Source: Schistosoma mansoni (Eukaryota > Platyhelminthes > Trematoda > Strigeidida > Schistosomatidae). From it: DNA of 64,000 nucleotides. Of the stretch, positions 42,426-54,689 are shown piece by piece. Both the position numbers and the translations under genes were made by a program. The stretch covers positions 6,764,195 to 6,828,194 of the forward strand of contig NC_031499.1 of assembly GCF_000237925.1 (NCBI RefSeq), given 5' to 3'. Position 1 is the first letter of the stretch, and the number at the start of each line of letters is the position of its first letter. The notes under the pieces were generated by a model. The model was not told the DNA's origin and made no database searches. It saw only the letters and a program-made list of their open reading frames with translations.

Positions 42426-42711
42426 TGGAGCTCATCCCAACTTACCGGATGAAAAAAATAAGTTAAGTGAAAGTTAGAGCTTGAATTGAGGTCCTGTGTA
42501 AAAGCTATAGTCTTATTGAAAACATACACTATCTAAATAAATGGAAAAATCCTAGATATCACATATACATTGAACATTAAGAATAAATTGCGCTACAAAC
42601 TTACAAATATATATCTCATCCTTTACATTACAGATTTTTGATTTATGATGTAAGTTAAAATAGGTCGACAACAACAAAATCTTTGAGAATCATACCAAGT
42701 TTATATTATAA

Positions 42712-43062
42712 ACAAAGATGGATAGTGGCTAGTAGTGGAATCCAGTTCGACGCGCGCTTCGTCCTACTTGGGACTCGTCGGTTGGATGTACCTACATCTC
42801 AGAGTTGATGTTCATTCTGGGACTCGAACCCAGTACCGCTTGCTTCAAACGCCACCGCGTTATCCACTGAGCTACTGAGTCCCGATAGCCACTTGCTTGT
42901 GCGATGGGGTGAAGTCTAAATTCACTTAGTATTATTTGTTTGTGAATCAAGGCAATATCGAGTCAATATGCACAGTATGCACATATGCCAATTAGAGACT
43001 GACCAGTTGCAGTCCTAAACATCAATGGGAAGATTCAAACAAACAATACCGAGTGAATTCAA
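42712..43062 (-). repeat. Family B tRNA-hammerhead SINE, long
   Basis: gatggatagtggctagtag, hammerhead rc, box B rc (gggactcgaacccag), box A rc, short-form 5' end (acttgcttgtgcgatgggg), then a second terminal module to aataccgagtgaattc. Confidence 0.88.
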
Positions 43063-43224
43063 GTTTATATTGTTTATCAAGAGTAATCAGTTAGTTAATG
43101 ACCTGATTCAACATATCCTACTCAATGTAACATGGATCATAATATTTTTTCAATCGACCACATTATTGTACATTATTGAATTATTTATTAATGTATATAA
43201 GCGTATAGGTTTAAGAAACATAGT

Positions 43225-43275
43225 ATCGAAGGAGAGAGAGAGTGTGTGGGAGAGAGAGTGAATAGGTGAGGGAGA
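43225..43275. repeat. GA-rich low-complexity tract
   Basis: ggagagagagagtgtgtggg and following purine-rich bases. Confidence 0.8.
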
Positions 43276-43495
43276 GATACCAAAGTTAACCAACTAACGA
43301 AACTCACTTAGTCAATGAGCATTGAAAACAATTTACATTACCATTTAGTTCGTTGTTGTTGTTGTTAAAATAAAGTTCACTATGTAGTTTGTTTTTCTTG
43401 TTTGTATACAAATGTCAATCAGGTTTGTACCAGGTCACTGAAACATTCGAGTTTTTATGCTTATCATGGCTTCAAATATGAATTTTTTTAGATGA

Positions 43496-43893
43496 TGTTA
43501 CGTCTGGCAGATTGTGAACGCTATATTCGCTTCCCTAAGCTAGTTCCGTACCCCCGAGCTAGAACTATACACCGACTTGAAGACCAGAGAAAAGGCACAA
43601 AGTGTGAGGGAAGCACTTTACTACAGGGTTCATTTATGTACAGAAAATACAGGGATTTTATAGTAATTTAAGAGTCCTTGAGTTTTACCGAAAGTTCTAG
43701 AATACTGCTTAACATAGTAGCAGTATATTAATCAGCCAATCAGGATCTCCACATGTGACTTTTCCATTTTTGTTATTTTAGTAACATAACTTCACATAAC
43801 TTCTAATTAATCGCTGATTGGTTGAAATGCCCCTTGATGACTCCTGAGCTTGTGTCATGTCGCTTGCGAGAAAATTGCAGGGTCATCCCAACA
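43496..43893. mobile_element. Solo LTR, family X
   Basis: 398 bp, tgttacgtctgg .. catcccaaca, flanked by perfect 5-bp repeats gatga (43491-43495, 43894-43898). Sister of 21155-21540. No internal region. Confidence 0.9.
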
Positions 43894-43924
43894 GATGAGA
43901 AACACGAAAATTCAAGGGATTATT

Positions 43925-44160
43925 CAGTCAGTCCGTCAGTCAGTTACAACGTAGAACTTTGTACGTACGTACATCAGTTCGAGTTGCCATACCACATTAG
44001 CACACAGATGCAGTTGTCGATTCAAATCCCATAGTGGTAGAAGTAGTAATAGTATAAGCAGTAAACCGAAAGATTGGGGTTTGAAGATGTTATTCAAAGA
44101 GTATAATACAGTGAAATAAATTTAGAAAGACAAAAAGGATAGGGACATGAAGGGATTATT
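43925..44160 (-). mobile_element. LINE E2-type 3' end fragment
   Basis: cagtcagttacaacgtagaa, gcagttgtcgattcaaatcc: rc of the 37440-37520 tail. Confidence 0.75.
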
Positions 44161-44221
44161 GACAAAGTTGGATTGTGGTGGTACACTATAGTTCTGAGTG
44201 AGAGTCATCAATTGAACTAAT

Positions 44222-44332
44222 TTTTCGTCATTCAAACATTGATGCCCATAAGAAAGTTCGAACTTGTAACCTATTGCTTTGAACGCTACTATCCCATATT
44301 CACACTAACCTATTAAGTTCAAACAAACAATA
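44222..44332 (-). repeat. Family B copy, old
   Basis: tttcgtcattcaaacattga, rc box B gttcgaacttg, cgctactatcccatattc. Confidence 0.45.
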
Positions 44333-44344
44333 AATTGAATAAGT

Positions 44345-44480
44345 TAACAGTACAGGTTTGTGGAGATTGTTGAATTTTTATTAGGATGATGAACTGATCA
44401 ACATTAGACCAGCACTGCTTCCAGGATTTTAATTCTGGTCTAACATTGTTAGGTTCATGATCTCAATAAATAGATTAATA
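44345..44480. repeat. Family A debris, possibly palindromic
   Basis: acattagaccagcactgctt and inverted-looking ttctggtctaacattgtta. Weak. Confidence 0.35.
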
Positions 44481-45484
44481 TGAGAATGTACATTGTTTAT
44501 CAACTTTGTAACTGTCTTCTCGACTGGCCTCCAAGTGTTCTGCCAACGTCGTGTTTTCGATGCCCTGATACTTTTTAATCTGTCCGATAAGTATTGCAAC
44601 TTCGACACGACGTTACGCTACACATAACTTACAAACTTTCTTGTTAGTAGAGTCTATTACAATACTTATTCATTTTCTTTATAAAGACAATTACCTTTAC
44701 TGGTTACTTCATCTTTTAGTAAATCGTTTTCTTTCTCAACAGACTGTAGTTATTGACAAGCTGTTTGATGGTTCTGCCAATTTTGAGAATAAAAATGATT
44801 TTCTTACTCATGATTAGTTTTCTTATTGTTGACTGAAGTTTAAACGTTCTTAGGAGTCATTACAGTATATTCGTTAGTTTACAGTAAATGTTGTGGAACA
44901 TGGAACACATTCCTTTAGATCATACCACACAATGTAGGTCAGATGGAGGATGATAAAGTTAAAATGCAATAAACTCATTACCTAACAGTTTAATCGTGAA
45001 GGTATTTGTGCAGAAATGTGATGGTATTAATGTGTCTCCCTTAAACAAATAAGATCTAGAGATAGACTTCCTTCCCACAACGAAAGGAAAGAAATCGAAG
45101 GAGACTGGTCATAAAGTCATCACACATCTTATATTATCTTGTAAACTTCTTTCACTGATGGTAAAGACTTTAACGTATGGAACTAACTTATCTGGAACTA
45201 CTCACTTAACATCAATGTGACAGGCCTCAATCAGTTATCTTTTGGTCATTGTGGTCATGTTCTCAAGTAGTCAAGATTACCGCTAATATAATTTCCATTT
45301 TAGGTACCTCAAAAAATGTATCCTCATATGGTTTGAACAGAGTGAAAGAGAAAATCATCGCCATACCTTGAACGACATTCGAGAACAGTTAAAATACATA
45401 TTAGTTGTCTGAATTGATGGAATCTCATATTTGTTGTTATCCAACGTATGATCGTAAACCAATTATTACTCCTCAAGAATCTAT
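44481..45484. other. About 1 kb with nothing recognised
   Basis: No exon or repeat assignment by eye. Confidence 0.3.
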
Positions 45485-45861
45485 AATTTAACAGTTTTCT
45501 ACGCATGATACTTCGGATCCGTTGGCCAAACACTATCAGAAACATTCTACTGTGCGAGACAATGAATCAGATTCCATCTAGCGGAGGAAGAAATCAGGAA
45601 GTGCTGGAAGTGGATAGGACACACCTTAAGGAAATCACTCAACTGCGTCACAAGACAAGACCTCACATTGAATCCTGAAGGTCAAAGGAGAAGAGGAAGA
45701 CCAAAGAATACATTTCGCTGAGAAATGGAGACAGACATGAAAAGAATGAACAAAAGTTGGATAGAACTAGAAAGGAAGGCCCATGACAGAGTGAGTTGGA
45801 GAATGTTGGTCGGCGGCCTATGCTCCATTGAGAGTAACAGGCTTAAGTAAGTAAGTATAGA
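45485..45861 (+). mobile_element. LINE E1 3' end
   Basis: cttcggatccgttggccaaa, ctggaagtggataggacaca, tail aacaggcttaagtaagtaag. Several frame changes. Confidence 0.85.
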
Positions 45862-46149
45862 CAACTTCATCATTTCATTGAGCTTTTTCTCAACAACAAC
45901 AACACAAGTTCAAAGTCAATCATTGTGAATTGGTTTCAATTATTGTTTTTTTTCCGGTAGTTTGTAAAACTCAAAAATTTTAATTGACAATAATCAACCA
46001 TATAAAATTAATAATCTTTGTATATACAATATCATTTATAACTGACAGGAATATACTTTCTGTCATATTGAGGTCATCTTAGTATTGAGAAAAAAAATAC
46101 TATTCCTCAAATATAATTAAACATTATTTAACTTTAAAATGATATAAAG

Positions 46150-46352
46150 TTGAGCGCTTGAGCGTGAAACTGATAGGTCCTGGGTTCGAATCTCGTGAGG
46201 CGGGATCATGGATGCGCAATACTGAGGAGTCGCACAATAGAACGAAACAGCCATCCACTGCTTTAAGGCTTTCCATGATGGTTTAGCTTTAATTGACTCA
46301 TGATCTCAACTATATAAAATTACTATAATATCGGCAAAACCCCTTCTGATAT
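46150..46352 (+). repeat. Family A SINE copy, 5'-truncated
   Basis: gggttcgaatctcgtgaggc, tactgaggagtcgcacaata, gaacgaaacagccatcc, tail accccttctgat. Confidence 0.85.
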
Positions 46353-46964
46353 TATTTTAAATGTTTAAGTTGATAAATCTATTATGTATCTAAGAATTCA
46401 GTTGCTCCTGTAGAGAAAGCTATCATTTCATAAATGACAAATAGTGGACAACTTCTTATACTGTTTAAAATGACTGTTAAAAATTATTTTTTTGTCAACT
46501 ATCGAGTAAAAATCAATTGTGTTGAATGTATGAAATGGTTGATGTTACCTCTGATGTATATAACAGTCAAATTGACACTATTCGTCAATTTTACTTTTGA
46601 AACTCTTAATCTTGAAACAAACCGCATTCGGATAGTACTTCTTGGTATTTTGCAGTAAATCTATTCATCTATTTGATAGCAAAGCATCTTTGAGTGATAA
46701 CTGATGCCAGTTTATAATGACAGTCCTAACTCTATAGATTTCATTCTCACCCACAATATATGACCCTCATTACCTACAATGTAGGGACTGAAGTAAATTT
46801 CTTAGGCTCTTTTTTAAGAGATATAGAAAATAGATATCCATAATAACAAATTGTTATTCACGTGATTTCATCACTTCATAAACAGAGTATTCTGTAAGAA
46901 GACTATAGAAGATTACGTTTAAAATATATATATAATCTGTTGACATTATATAACGACTTGAATG
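46353..46964. other. Nothing recognised
   Basis: AT-rich, with a 74-codon plus frame at 46434 that lacks any recognisable feature. Confidence 0.3.
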
Positions 46965-47190
46965 GATTGAAATTAAACATTAGTTCCATTGGATACTAAC
47001 TTATTGATCTAGAGATTCAAAAATTCTCACACAGGATCCCAAAATCAACGTTTAAATTCCTATTGGTTACTGATTCAACTCATACTGGGATCAAAAGTCT
47101 GTCTAGTACTTCCACTAAATATTGAACCAAGATTTAAATTTAGATCAGTTCATAGTTTCAATGAAATTCAACAATCTTCACAATCTCATC
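46965..47190 (+). repeat. Family A-related old copy (shared subtype with 53036)
   Basis: gaatggattgaaattaaaca, catactgggatcaaaagtct, gtctagtacttcca. Confidence 0.45.
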
Positions 47191-47251
47191 TTATACATTT
47201 ATTCTATGATATAAACATATTATAACTTATATCTAAACACAACAATATTAA

Positions 47252-47459
47252 CAGAGATGGATAGTGGCTAGCAGTGGAATCCAGTTTGACGCGCGTTTTG
47301 TCCTATTTGGGACTCGTCAGCTGGATGTACCTACATCTCAGAGTTGATATTCATTCTGGGACTCGAACCCAGTACCCTCGCTTCAAACGCCATCGCGTTA
47401 TCCACTCAGCTACTGAGTCCTGATAGCTACTTGCTTGTGCGATGGGGTGAAGTGAATAT
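47252..47459 (-). repeat. Family B SINE, short form, complete with target duplication
   Basis: 208 bp flanked by 11-bp aacaatattaa (47241-47251, 47460-47470). Order on the minus strand: cttcaccccatcgcacaagc, box A, box B, hammerhead, ccactatccatctctg end. No poly-A tail. Confidence 0.92.
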
Positions 47460-47470
47460 AACAATATTAA

Positions 47471-47914
47471 GTCATTGAAATGATAAAAAAAGGGCTAATG
47501 AACCTTACAAAAACTTATGATAATCTGACCATATTTTAAAATATAAAATACTTTACAAATGAGATGATATCCATTATTGTATAAGTTCATCTGATAACTA
47601 AAGAATGTGTATTGGATATTGAATATCATAATATCATTTGTGATAAAGTAGGTGACAAAATCAATGATAGAATGTTTCTTGATAATTAGTTTAGATTTCA
47701 TAACTATATCATTCTTGTTTTACAAAAAAAAACAACACATCATCATAATGAACTTTCAGAATGTTTTTATAAGAAATTTACTTATGGTGTGAACTAATGA
47801 AAGATGGTTAATTAATGAATATCTGAAAAACAGTTGAATTGATACTTTAGTTTAGTATGAGATTCTTTAGTAGTGAATGTTCATAATCCTGTAACCTGTA
47901 CCCAAATGACCTGG
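47471..47914. other. Nothing recognised
   Basis: AT-rich. Confidence 0.35.
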
Positions 47915-48262
47915 TACGGCCGAGAGTGAGGTAATACTACCCTTTCTCTTGAAATGCTCTCATACGGTCACGTATATATAGCCTCTGTCAGGGAAGTCTT
48001 ATGCACTGCCTTCTTGTAACGGGGGTGTTGATTACGAAATTGTGAGGACGAAAAACGAATATCCGGAGCTTTAACCGGGTTTGTGGGCACGGAAAGTCCA
48101 CCTAGGGGGGTTAGTAAACCCTGATTCCAAACCAATGGTGCACATGGGCTCCAGTATCCTGAGGGAACAAATAGCATATGAATCAATCGTGTGCCCCCCT
48201 AAGAAAACCTCCTGCTTCGGTTTGGGCACCCGGCTAGTATCACAGCCCTCATACAAATCATT
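47915..48262 (-). repeat. Family C repeat, partial
   Basis: aatgctctcatacggtcacg, ggacgaaaaacgaatatccg, cctcctgcttcggtttggg. Confidence 0.82.
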
Positions 48263-48723
48263 TCTTACAATGAACTGTAAACTGAAATGTTTAGTTGCAT
48301 TGTTCTTATCACTACTACGGTAAACCTGTATTCATCTTATCATCAATTTGTACTTTTCCCGTATCATATATAATTAAGCAATCTAGTTTATTTCGATTAT
48401 TGTCTTATAAAATTAATACAAACTTAAAGTCTAAGGTATCCTATCGACTACCTACAATTATATAAAATCTCAAAACAGTACATGAATTATAGAATCACTT
48501 AAATTAATGAATACACTAAGACTTGATTGATAGAATTCGATAAACACTTAAAAACTGAAAAAAAATATGATATTGGATACTACTCATAGATCAGTCAGTT
48601 TTAAACATATGAAATATGGGAAAGGATTTTCAATAGTTATGTAGTTATATTACGACATCTTCAAAAAATATAATAATAGCAAAAATAAAAATGTTCATGA
48701 AATTCGATAGGAAGTAAATAGAA
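48263..48723. other. Nothing recognised
   Basis: AT-rich. Confidence 0.35.
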
Positions 48724-49085
48724 TCAGAAGGGGTTTTGTGGAGATTTCAGTAGTTTTTAAAGTTGAAATCATGAGTCAATTGAAGCTAGACCATCATGGA
48801 AAACTTGGAAGCACTGGACGGCCGTCTAGTCCTATTATGGGACTCCTCATTAGTGCGCATCCACAATCTCGAGCCAGAGCCCTTAACCGACAGACCACTG
48901 AGCCGGCATCCAAATGTGTTAATGTTGAACTTCAACCGATCCATGAAAATTGAGCGACCATTCATCAATTGTCTTCAGTGAGTTGTTATCTTACAACAGA
49001 CGTGGTTGAACTCCACTGGTCACTGCTTCCCACTAGAACTCCAGGACATGTATCTTGAAGTCAGTCACTAGTGAGCATATGATTA
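48724..49085 (-). repeat. Family A SINE, near full length with a tRNA-region deletion
   Basis: aaggggttttgtggagattt .. ggactcctcattagtgcgca .. (box B region missing) .. cagtcactagtgagcatatg. Confidence 0.88.
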
Positions 49086-49154
49086 TAATGAGAAGTTGAT
49101 TCATTCTAACAATATTTAATTGACAAAGTTTGACATTATAAAGTTGATTAATCA

Positions 49155-49325
49155 AAAATGAATAAGGGCTAGCAGTGGAATTCAGTTTGACGCGCGTTTC
49201 GTCCTGTTTGGGACTCGTCAGCTAGATGTATTTACATCTCAGAGTTGATGTTCACTCTGGGACTCGAACCTAGTACCGTTCGCTTTAAACGCCTTTGGGT
49301 TACCCACTCAGCTACTGAGTCTAAA
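49155..49325 (-). repeat. Family B SINE copy
   Basis: gggctagcagtggaattcag, hammerhead, ctcgaacctag, rc box A gctactgagtct. Confidence 0.88.
49190..49227 (-). ncRNA. Hammerhead ribozyme, family B, insertion-type
   Basis: Minus strand: AUCUAG-CUGACGA-GUCC/GGAC-GAAA-ACGCGCGU-C, AAA, CUGAAU. Core complete; AAA sits right after the GUC. Confidence 0.75.
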
Positions 49326-49934
49326 AGTAGTCTTAATTAGTAATTTGTTTAAAAACACTAATTTAAAATCATTGTACTAACCATATACATACAACTTAGT
49401 TGAAGGAAGATTGATTTAATTTTTTGGTTGTATTTGTTACAGATTGATTTCAATTGATTTGTTATTGGTAACCAAGAGAACCTGCTTAATTGGTTTATCC
49501 TAATTTAAGATCGTTTAACAATATGTACTAACAAACCCTCTAAGGATTAAAAAAAAACATTTTTTAAGTCTCGTAATGAACTATCAATCATTAAAATTAT
49601 ACAGTTGGTGTATAGTTCTAAGTTCAGTTAATTTGATAATATAAGGTGATGATGATTACTCAATGTCTTAGTTGATAATGGTTTCACTACCTACATGTCT
49701 GAACTCTACCAAACAAAATTAACTAGAACTTCGTGAACATCATGAAATAAGTCACTGGTCAGTTGACTATCATCCTTTAGCTATCCAATGTTCTTTGACC
49801 TTTAATGATATCTTAAACTGAGATCAATTTGTGACGAATATGAGTTACATAAATACGATCATATAATCCAAGCCTTATAAGGATGAATAAACCATCTTAT
49901 GTATATTTTATCCCTTATCCATGCATCTAGTTAA
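49326..49934. other. Nothing recognised
   Basis: AT-rich. Confidence 0.35.
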
Positions 49935-50285
49935 CGTTTATTAACAAATGTCTACGCAAAATACTTCGAATCCGTTGGCCAGACATTATCAGCAACAAGC
50001 TACTGTGGCAGAGAACAAACCAGATTCCAGTCGAGGAAGAAATCAAGAAGAAGCTCTGGAAGTGGATAGGACACACATTGAGGAAATCACCCAACTGAGT
50101 CACAAGGCAAGCCCTCACATGGAATCTCCAAGACCAAAGAACACGTTATGCTGAGAAATGGAGACAAACGTAGGAAGAACTATGAACAACAGTTGGATAG
50201 AACTAGTAAGAAAGGCCCAGGACAGAGTTGGTTTGGAGAATGCTGGTCGGCGGCCTTTGCTCCATTAGGCGTAAGTAAGTAAGTA
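49935..50285 (+). mobile_element. LINE E1 3' end
   Basis: tgtctacgcaaaatacttcg, gtggataggacacacattga, ggtcggcggcctttgctcca, tail gcgtaagtaagtaag. Confidence 0.85.
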
Positions 50286-50559
50286 TTCATGCATCTACCT
50301 TACTACCGATGATTTTAATTTGGCATATGAAACAAACAACTTTCCACTTTGCTTATATTCATATTCATTTGGTGTTTAAACTTTGTGTGCCAGTGATTGG
50401 GAACTACAGTATTCTGTTTTACAAATTTGATTTCATTGCTTATGATCATTTTGTTTATTTTTTGATGTCCAAAAGGTATCAAGTGGACGGATTGTTTTTT
50501 TTCATTAGATTTCAATGTTTATGAAAATTAATATCGAAATTTTAGACTCACTGTAAACA

Positions 50560-50795
50560 ATGGTGGATAGTTACTCAATTTCGTGGATTGGTTGAAGTTA
50601 GACATTAGGACCATTGGATGTCAACCGGCTCAGTGATCTAAAGGTTAAGCGAGACGGATAGGTCCTCGGTTCGAATCCCGCGAGACGGGATCATGGATGC
50701 ACACCGCTGAGGAGTCCAATATTAGGACGAAATGCTTCTAAGTTTTCCATGATGGTCTAGCTTCAATCGACTAATGATCTCAACTATTAAAATTA
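50560..50795 (+). repeat. Family A SINE copy
   Basis: gattggttgaagttagacat, gttcgaatcccgcgagacgg, ccgctgaggagtccaatatt, gacgaaatgcttctaag (stem III and cleavage region lost). Confidence 0.85.
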
Positions 50796-51104
50796 TGTGA
50801 TTTCATTATCATTGTGTAATCATTTCTATCCTTAATTATATCAAATAATGTTCTATTATAACATGAAAATAAGATACTATTAAGATTAATTTATTAAGAA
50901 ATATGACTCAGGCCAGAAAGCTACAAGCACATGAGTAAGTATAAGGGCGCAGAATGACAAAGCAAAAGCTAATAACAGGATTTGAATGCATACATATATG
51001 AGTTGGAGGATGAATCATTGAATGATATTTAAGCAATCAACGTTTCTGCTAGAGTCTGTCATGTCCTATAGTGATCATAACAGTACAAAGATATATACGA
51101 ATTA
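50796..51104. other. Nothing recognised
   Basis: AT-rich. Confidence 0.35.
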
Positions 51105-51632
51105 AATTCATTTGGTATGGTTTGTTTGAATGTTCCCATTGATGTTTAGGACTGCGACTGGTCAATCTCCAATTGGCATATGTGTATACTGTGCGTATAG
51201 CCTCGATATAGCCTTCATTCACAAGCATTGTAAGCAAAGATGGATAGTGACTAGCAGTGGAATCCAGGAATCAGGTTTCGTCCTATTTGGGACTCTTCAG
51301 CTGGATGTACCTGCATCTCAGGCATCGAGGCAATACGCACAGTATGCACGTATGCCAATAAGAGACTGACCAGTTGCAATCCTAAACATCAATGGGAAGA
51401 TTCAAACAAACAATACTAAGTGAATTTAAACTTCACACCATTGCACAAGCAAGTGGCTATCAGGACTCAGTGGCCGAGTGGATAACGCGATGGCGTTTGA
51501 AGCGAGGGTACTGGATTTGAGTCCCAGAATGAACATCAACTCTGAGATGTAGGTACATTCAGCTGACGAGTCCCAAGTAGGGCGAAACGCGCGTCAAACT
51601 GGAATCCACTGCTAGCCACTATCCATCTTTGC
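51105..51632. repeat. Family B hairpin element followed by a plus family B core
   Basis: 51110-51425: inverted terminal modules (tttgtttgaatgttcccatt .. and .. aatgggaagattcaaacaaa) around a minus core. 51426-51632: plus short-form core with box B and hammerhead to ccactatccatctttgc. Confidence 0.88.
51557..51605 (+). ncRNA. Hammerhead ribozyme, family B, insertion-type
   Basis: AUUCAG-CUGACGA-GUCC/GGGC (one G-U pair)-GAAA-ACGCGCGU-C, AAA, CUGGAAU. Confidence 0.7.
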
Positions 51633-51959
51633 AAATATATACAAATTGTTACTATCCGAATGACAATGTCTGTTAAGTAAGTTAAGTTAATAAAAGGGCT
51701 TAACCAAAATTAACCATAATCGAAATTTGATGTGTAGGATAGTTGCTATAAGTGTTCTGAGAAAATAAAGATTTGATCATGACAAAAAAACATTTTTTTT
51801 GTTTTGTAAGTAGTAGTTATCTGAGTTACTTCAAGGATAAGGATATGAAAGAGACAATGGAAAGTAATTCTGCTCTTAAAAGGTTATATTGATTTCATTT
51901 GTAATCAAATAACTAAGTTACATAAAAGTAGATTTGTTTAAAATGATTATGAAAATGCA

Positions 51960-52068
51960 AAAAGATGGATAGTGGCTAGCAGGACGCGCGTTTCGTCCTA
52001 TTTGGGACCCGTCAGCTCGATGTAACTCAATGGGGAGATTCAAACAAACAAAACTAAGTGGATTATGA
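51960..52068 (-). repeat. Family B fragment
   Basis: gatggatagtggctagcagg, gcgtttcgtcctatttggga, then module end caaacaaacaaaactaagtg. Confidence 0.82.
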
Positions 52069-52217
52069 AAATGGTTTGTACTGTTAAACTTCAAAGAAGT
52101 TTTATAAGCTCTAAACTGTTGATTGTATGGTGTGATGGATTATTGTGATCGTTTGATTGTCTCTACTTGTATTAATATTTTTATTTACTTCTTATGATCA
52201 GTGTACAATTATCTTAA

Positions 52218-52905
52218 CCAGCTTACTTACTTACTTACGCTTGTTACTCCCAATGAAGCATAGGCCTCCGACCAGCATTCACCAACCCACTCTATCCTGC
52301 GCCTTCTTTTCTGGTTCTATCCAGTTTTTGTTCATTCTTCTCATGTCTGTCTCTATTTCTCGGCGTAATGTGTTCTTCGGTCTTCCTCTTTCTCTTTGGC
52401 CTTCAGGATTCCATGTGAGGGCTTGTCTTGTGACGCAGTTGGGTGATTTCCTCAATGTGTGTCCTATCCACTTCCAGAGCTTCTTCCTGATTTCTTCCTC
52501 CTATGAAATCTGGTTTCTTGTCTCCCACAGTAGAATGTTGCTGATAGTGTCTGACCATCGGATCCGAAGTATCTTGTGTAGACAACTGTTAATAAACACT
52601 TGTATCTTCTGGATGATGGCTTCCGTAGTTCTCCACGTCTCCGCCCCATACAGTAGAACTGTCTTGACATTTGCATTGAAAATTCTGATCTTTGTGTTGG
52701 TTGACAAGTGTTTTGGGTTCCAGATGTTTTTCAGTTGAAAATATACTGCTATTGCTCTGCCGATCCGCACCTTCACATCTGCATCAGATCCACCGTACTC
52801 ATTAATGATGCTGCCTAGATATGTAAAGGTTTCCACATCCTCCAAAGCTTCTCCGTTAAGTGTAGTTCGATTGGTGCTGCTGAGGCATCTTAACAAGCAT
52901 TTACT
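52218..52905 (-). mobile_element. LINE E1 3' end, longest copy in the window
   Basis: Minus frame starts near 52896 (NRTTLNGEALEDVETFTYLG, SIINEYGGSDADVKVRIGRA), then KHLSTNTKIRIFNANVKTVL and the shared C-terminal block to the (GTAA)n tail at 52218. It shows residues before the 5' ends of the other copies. The order resembles RTE-like reverse transcriptase C-termini. Confidence 0.9.
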
Positions 52906-53035
52906 ATCAATAAATTGAAATTATTGCTTATGTTTTGAATAGACTTAATTTAAAGTCAATAATTGCTTACATAATTGCTCCTTTGGTGGAGCTAAACCGT
53001 GTACAATGTGAGATATTAAACCAGTGATGTATAAT

Positions 53036-53255
53036 ATTCCTGTAATGTCATGAATTGATTGAAATTAAACATTGATTCAATTGGATACCAACTCACTATT
53101 CTACAGGTTATTAGTTCGCACACGGGATCGAAAGTCAGAGATCAGACTCTTGTTTTTTACTGAGTTATCTCATACTGGGATCAAGAGGCCGTCCAGTACT
53201 TCCAGATTGTGAAGGTTGATATGACTTAGATCGATGTACGATTTTAATGAAATTG
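53036..53255 (+). repeat. Family A-related old copy (subtype of 46965)
   Basis: ttgattgaaattaaacattg, gttcgcacacgggatcg, catactgggatcaagaggcc, gtccagtacttcca. Confidence 0.45.
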
Positions 53256-53261
53256 AATGTT

Positions 53262-53576
53262 TTTTTGTAAGGATGGCTCGTTACCAAACTCAAAGAAGCC
53301 TCAAGAAGCCCAAAAAGATCCAAAGATATTCCATCCAATCACCCCCAGGGGAACATTCTCGAATGCCGGCGTGTAGCTCATCTATTGGATCAATAAGAAG
53401 GCCCCCCCCTATGTGTCTATTGGCTGTTCGAAATGATGATTTATTTTAAGCCGAAAACTATAAAAACATGAGATTTTTGTACTATGTTTGATACTGTTTT
53501 GGGGAATAAAATTCCTACTTATTAGTCTTCTGTCTTCTCTCCTGCGACTTGGGAGGGTTCTAGTGTATTACGCGAC
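53262..53576 (+). mobile_element. Candidate solo LTR, single copy here
   Basis: GC-richer island with a TATA-like ctataaaaac (53459-53468), AATAAA (53505-53510) 40 bp later, and a TG..CA span ending cgcgaca. No clear target duplication and no second copy in the window; a host promoter is an alternative. Confidence 0.35.
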
Positions 53577-53811
53577 ATACTAAGAATCTAAGTTCAAGTT
53601 ATAACATTTCCCTTCCAAATGATGCTAATAGCTTAAACCAGTATGATTCATTAAATATTATTCATCTTATAAGGGATGTAATTGAATATGTAGTCAATTT
53701 TAGAGTATCAATTAAACAAAATCTATGAAAATGAATTTAATTCAATTATCTTTTAAGGTAATGGATGACATGTAATACATTGCCAAAGTATTTATGGAAA
53801 AAAAACTTATT

Positions 53812-54310
53812 TTGTTTCCCAATAAACAGTGACTGAATCAATGTTGATAGTGTTATATCGCGTGGCTTGTCTATTAGAGAGCAGTGATTTATCATTCGGA
53901 CCAATGATACACGGAAACCTGTACGAGCAGTCTTGAATACTTATCGGTCCTGCTATCTGCCTAACCCAGACAGTTAAGTCCACAACACCAATAACAGCGT
54001 CTGCAATATGAAACATTATTCTTAAACATACCGGGTTTATATACCAAACAAACTGACCACATCGTACCAATAAAATAAAAAATAACATTTGTAAAACAGT
54101 TAGCCAAATGTGGCTGTGAATAAGGGGAACAGTAATTAATAGACTGGGTATAACTCAGGAATGATAAATCGTACAATAATAGTCTAGGGGTCAAAACAAA
54201 GTTCATAATAAAAGGAACATGAATATGAATAGTTTAGTTACTTAACAATTATACAATAGGCAATATACACATCATATTGGTCTATAAATAGTTCTCAAAA
54301 GTTACCATTC
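53812..54310 (-). mobile_element. Family G LTR-like repeat, uninterrupted
   Basis: rc of 10205-11062 without the nested LTR; TATA-like gtttatataccaaac (53? region 54026-54042) in reverse orientation. Confidence 0.6.
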
Positions 54311-54689
54311 ATAATCCTCTTCAAGATATAACAAATAAAAACTAAAACAGTCTGATTTACATTAATAAGAATCAAAGTTAGAAACAACACTACAATCACA
54401 AAGAATAGAATTACATTTAATAGTGTACAGTACAAGTAATCAAATACAAAATTGAATGAAATCATATCATAGACCAAAAATATATACATACCCTGATCGA
54501 TTGTTAAATAGTATAATAATCATTTTTTTTTCTATTGAGAAACTTGTCAAACTGATTACCATATTACAAGTACATATTACATTTACAGATTTACTGTTAT
54601 AGGACAATATAGAGAAGTTGAATGTCTTACTTAACGTTTATATTACTTAAGATCAATCATAATTATTCAGTTATAATCAGTATTTAAGT
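54311..54689. other. Nothing recognised
   Basis: AT-rich. Confidence 0.35.

Noticed and set aside
52157-52738. 193-codon plus ORF
   Set aside because: Antisense shadow of the minus-strand LINE E1 copy.
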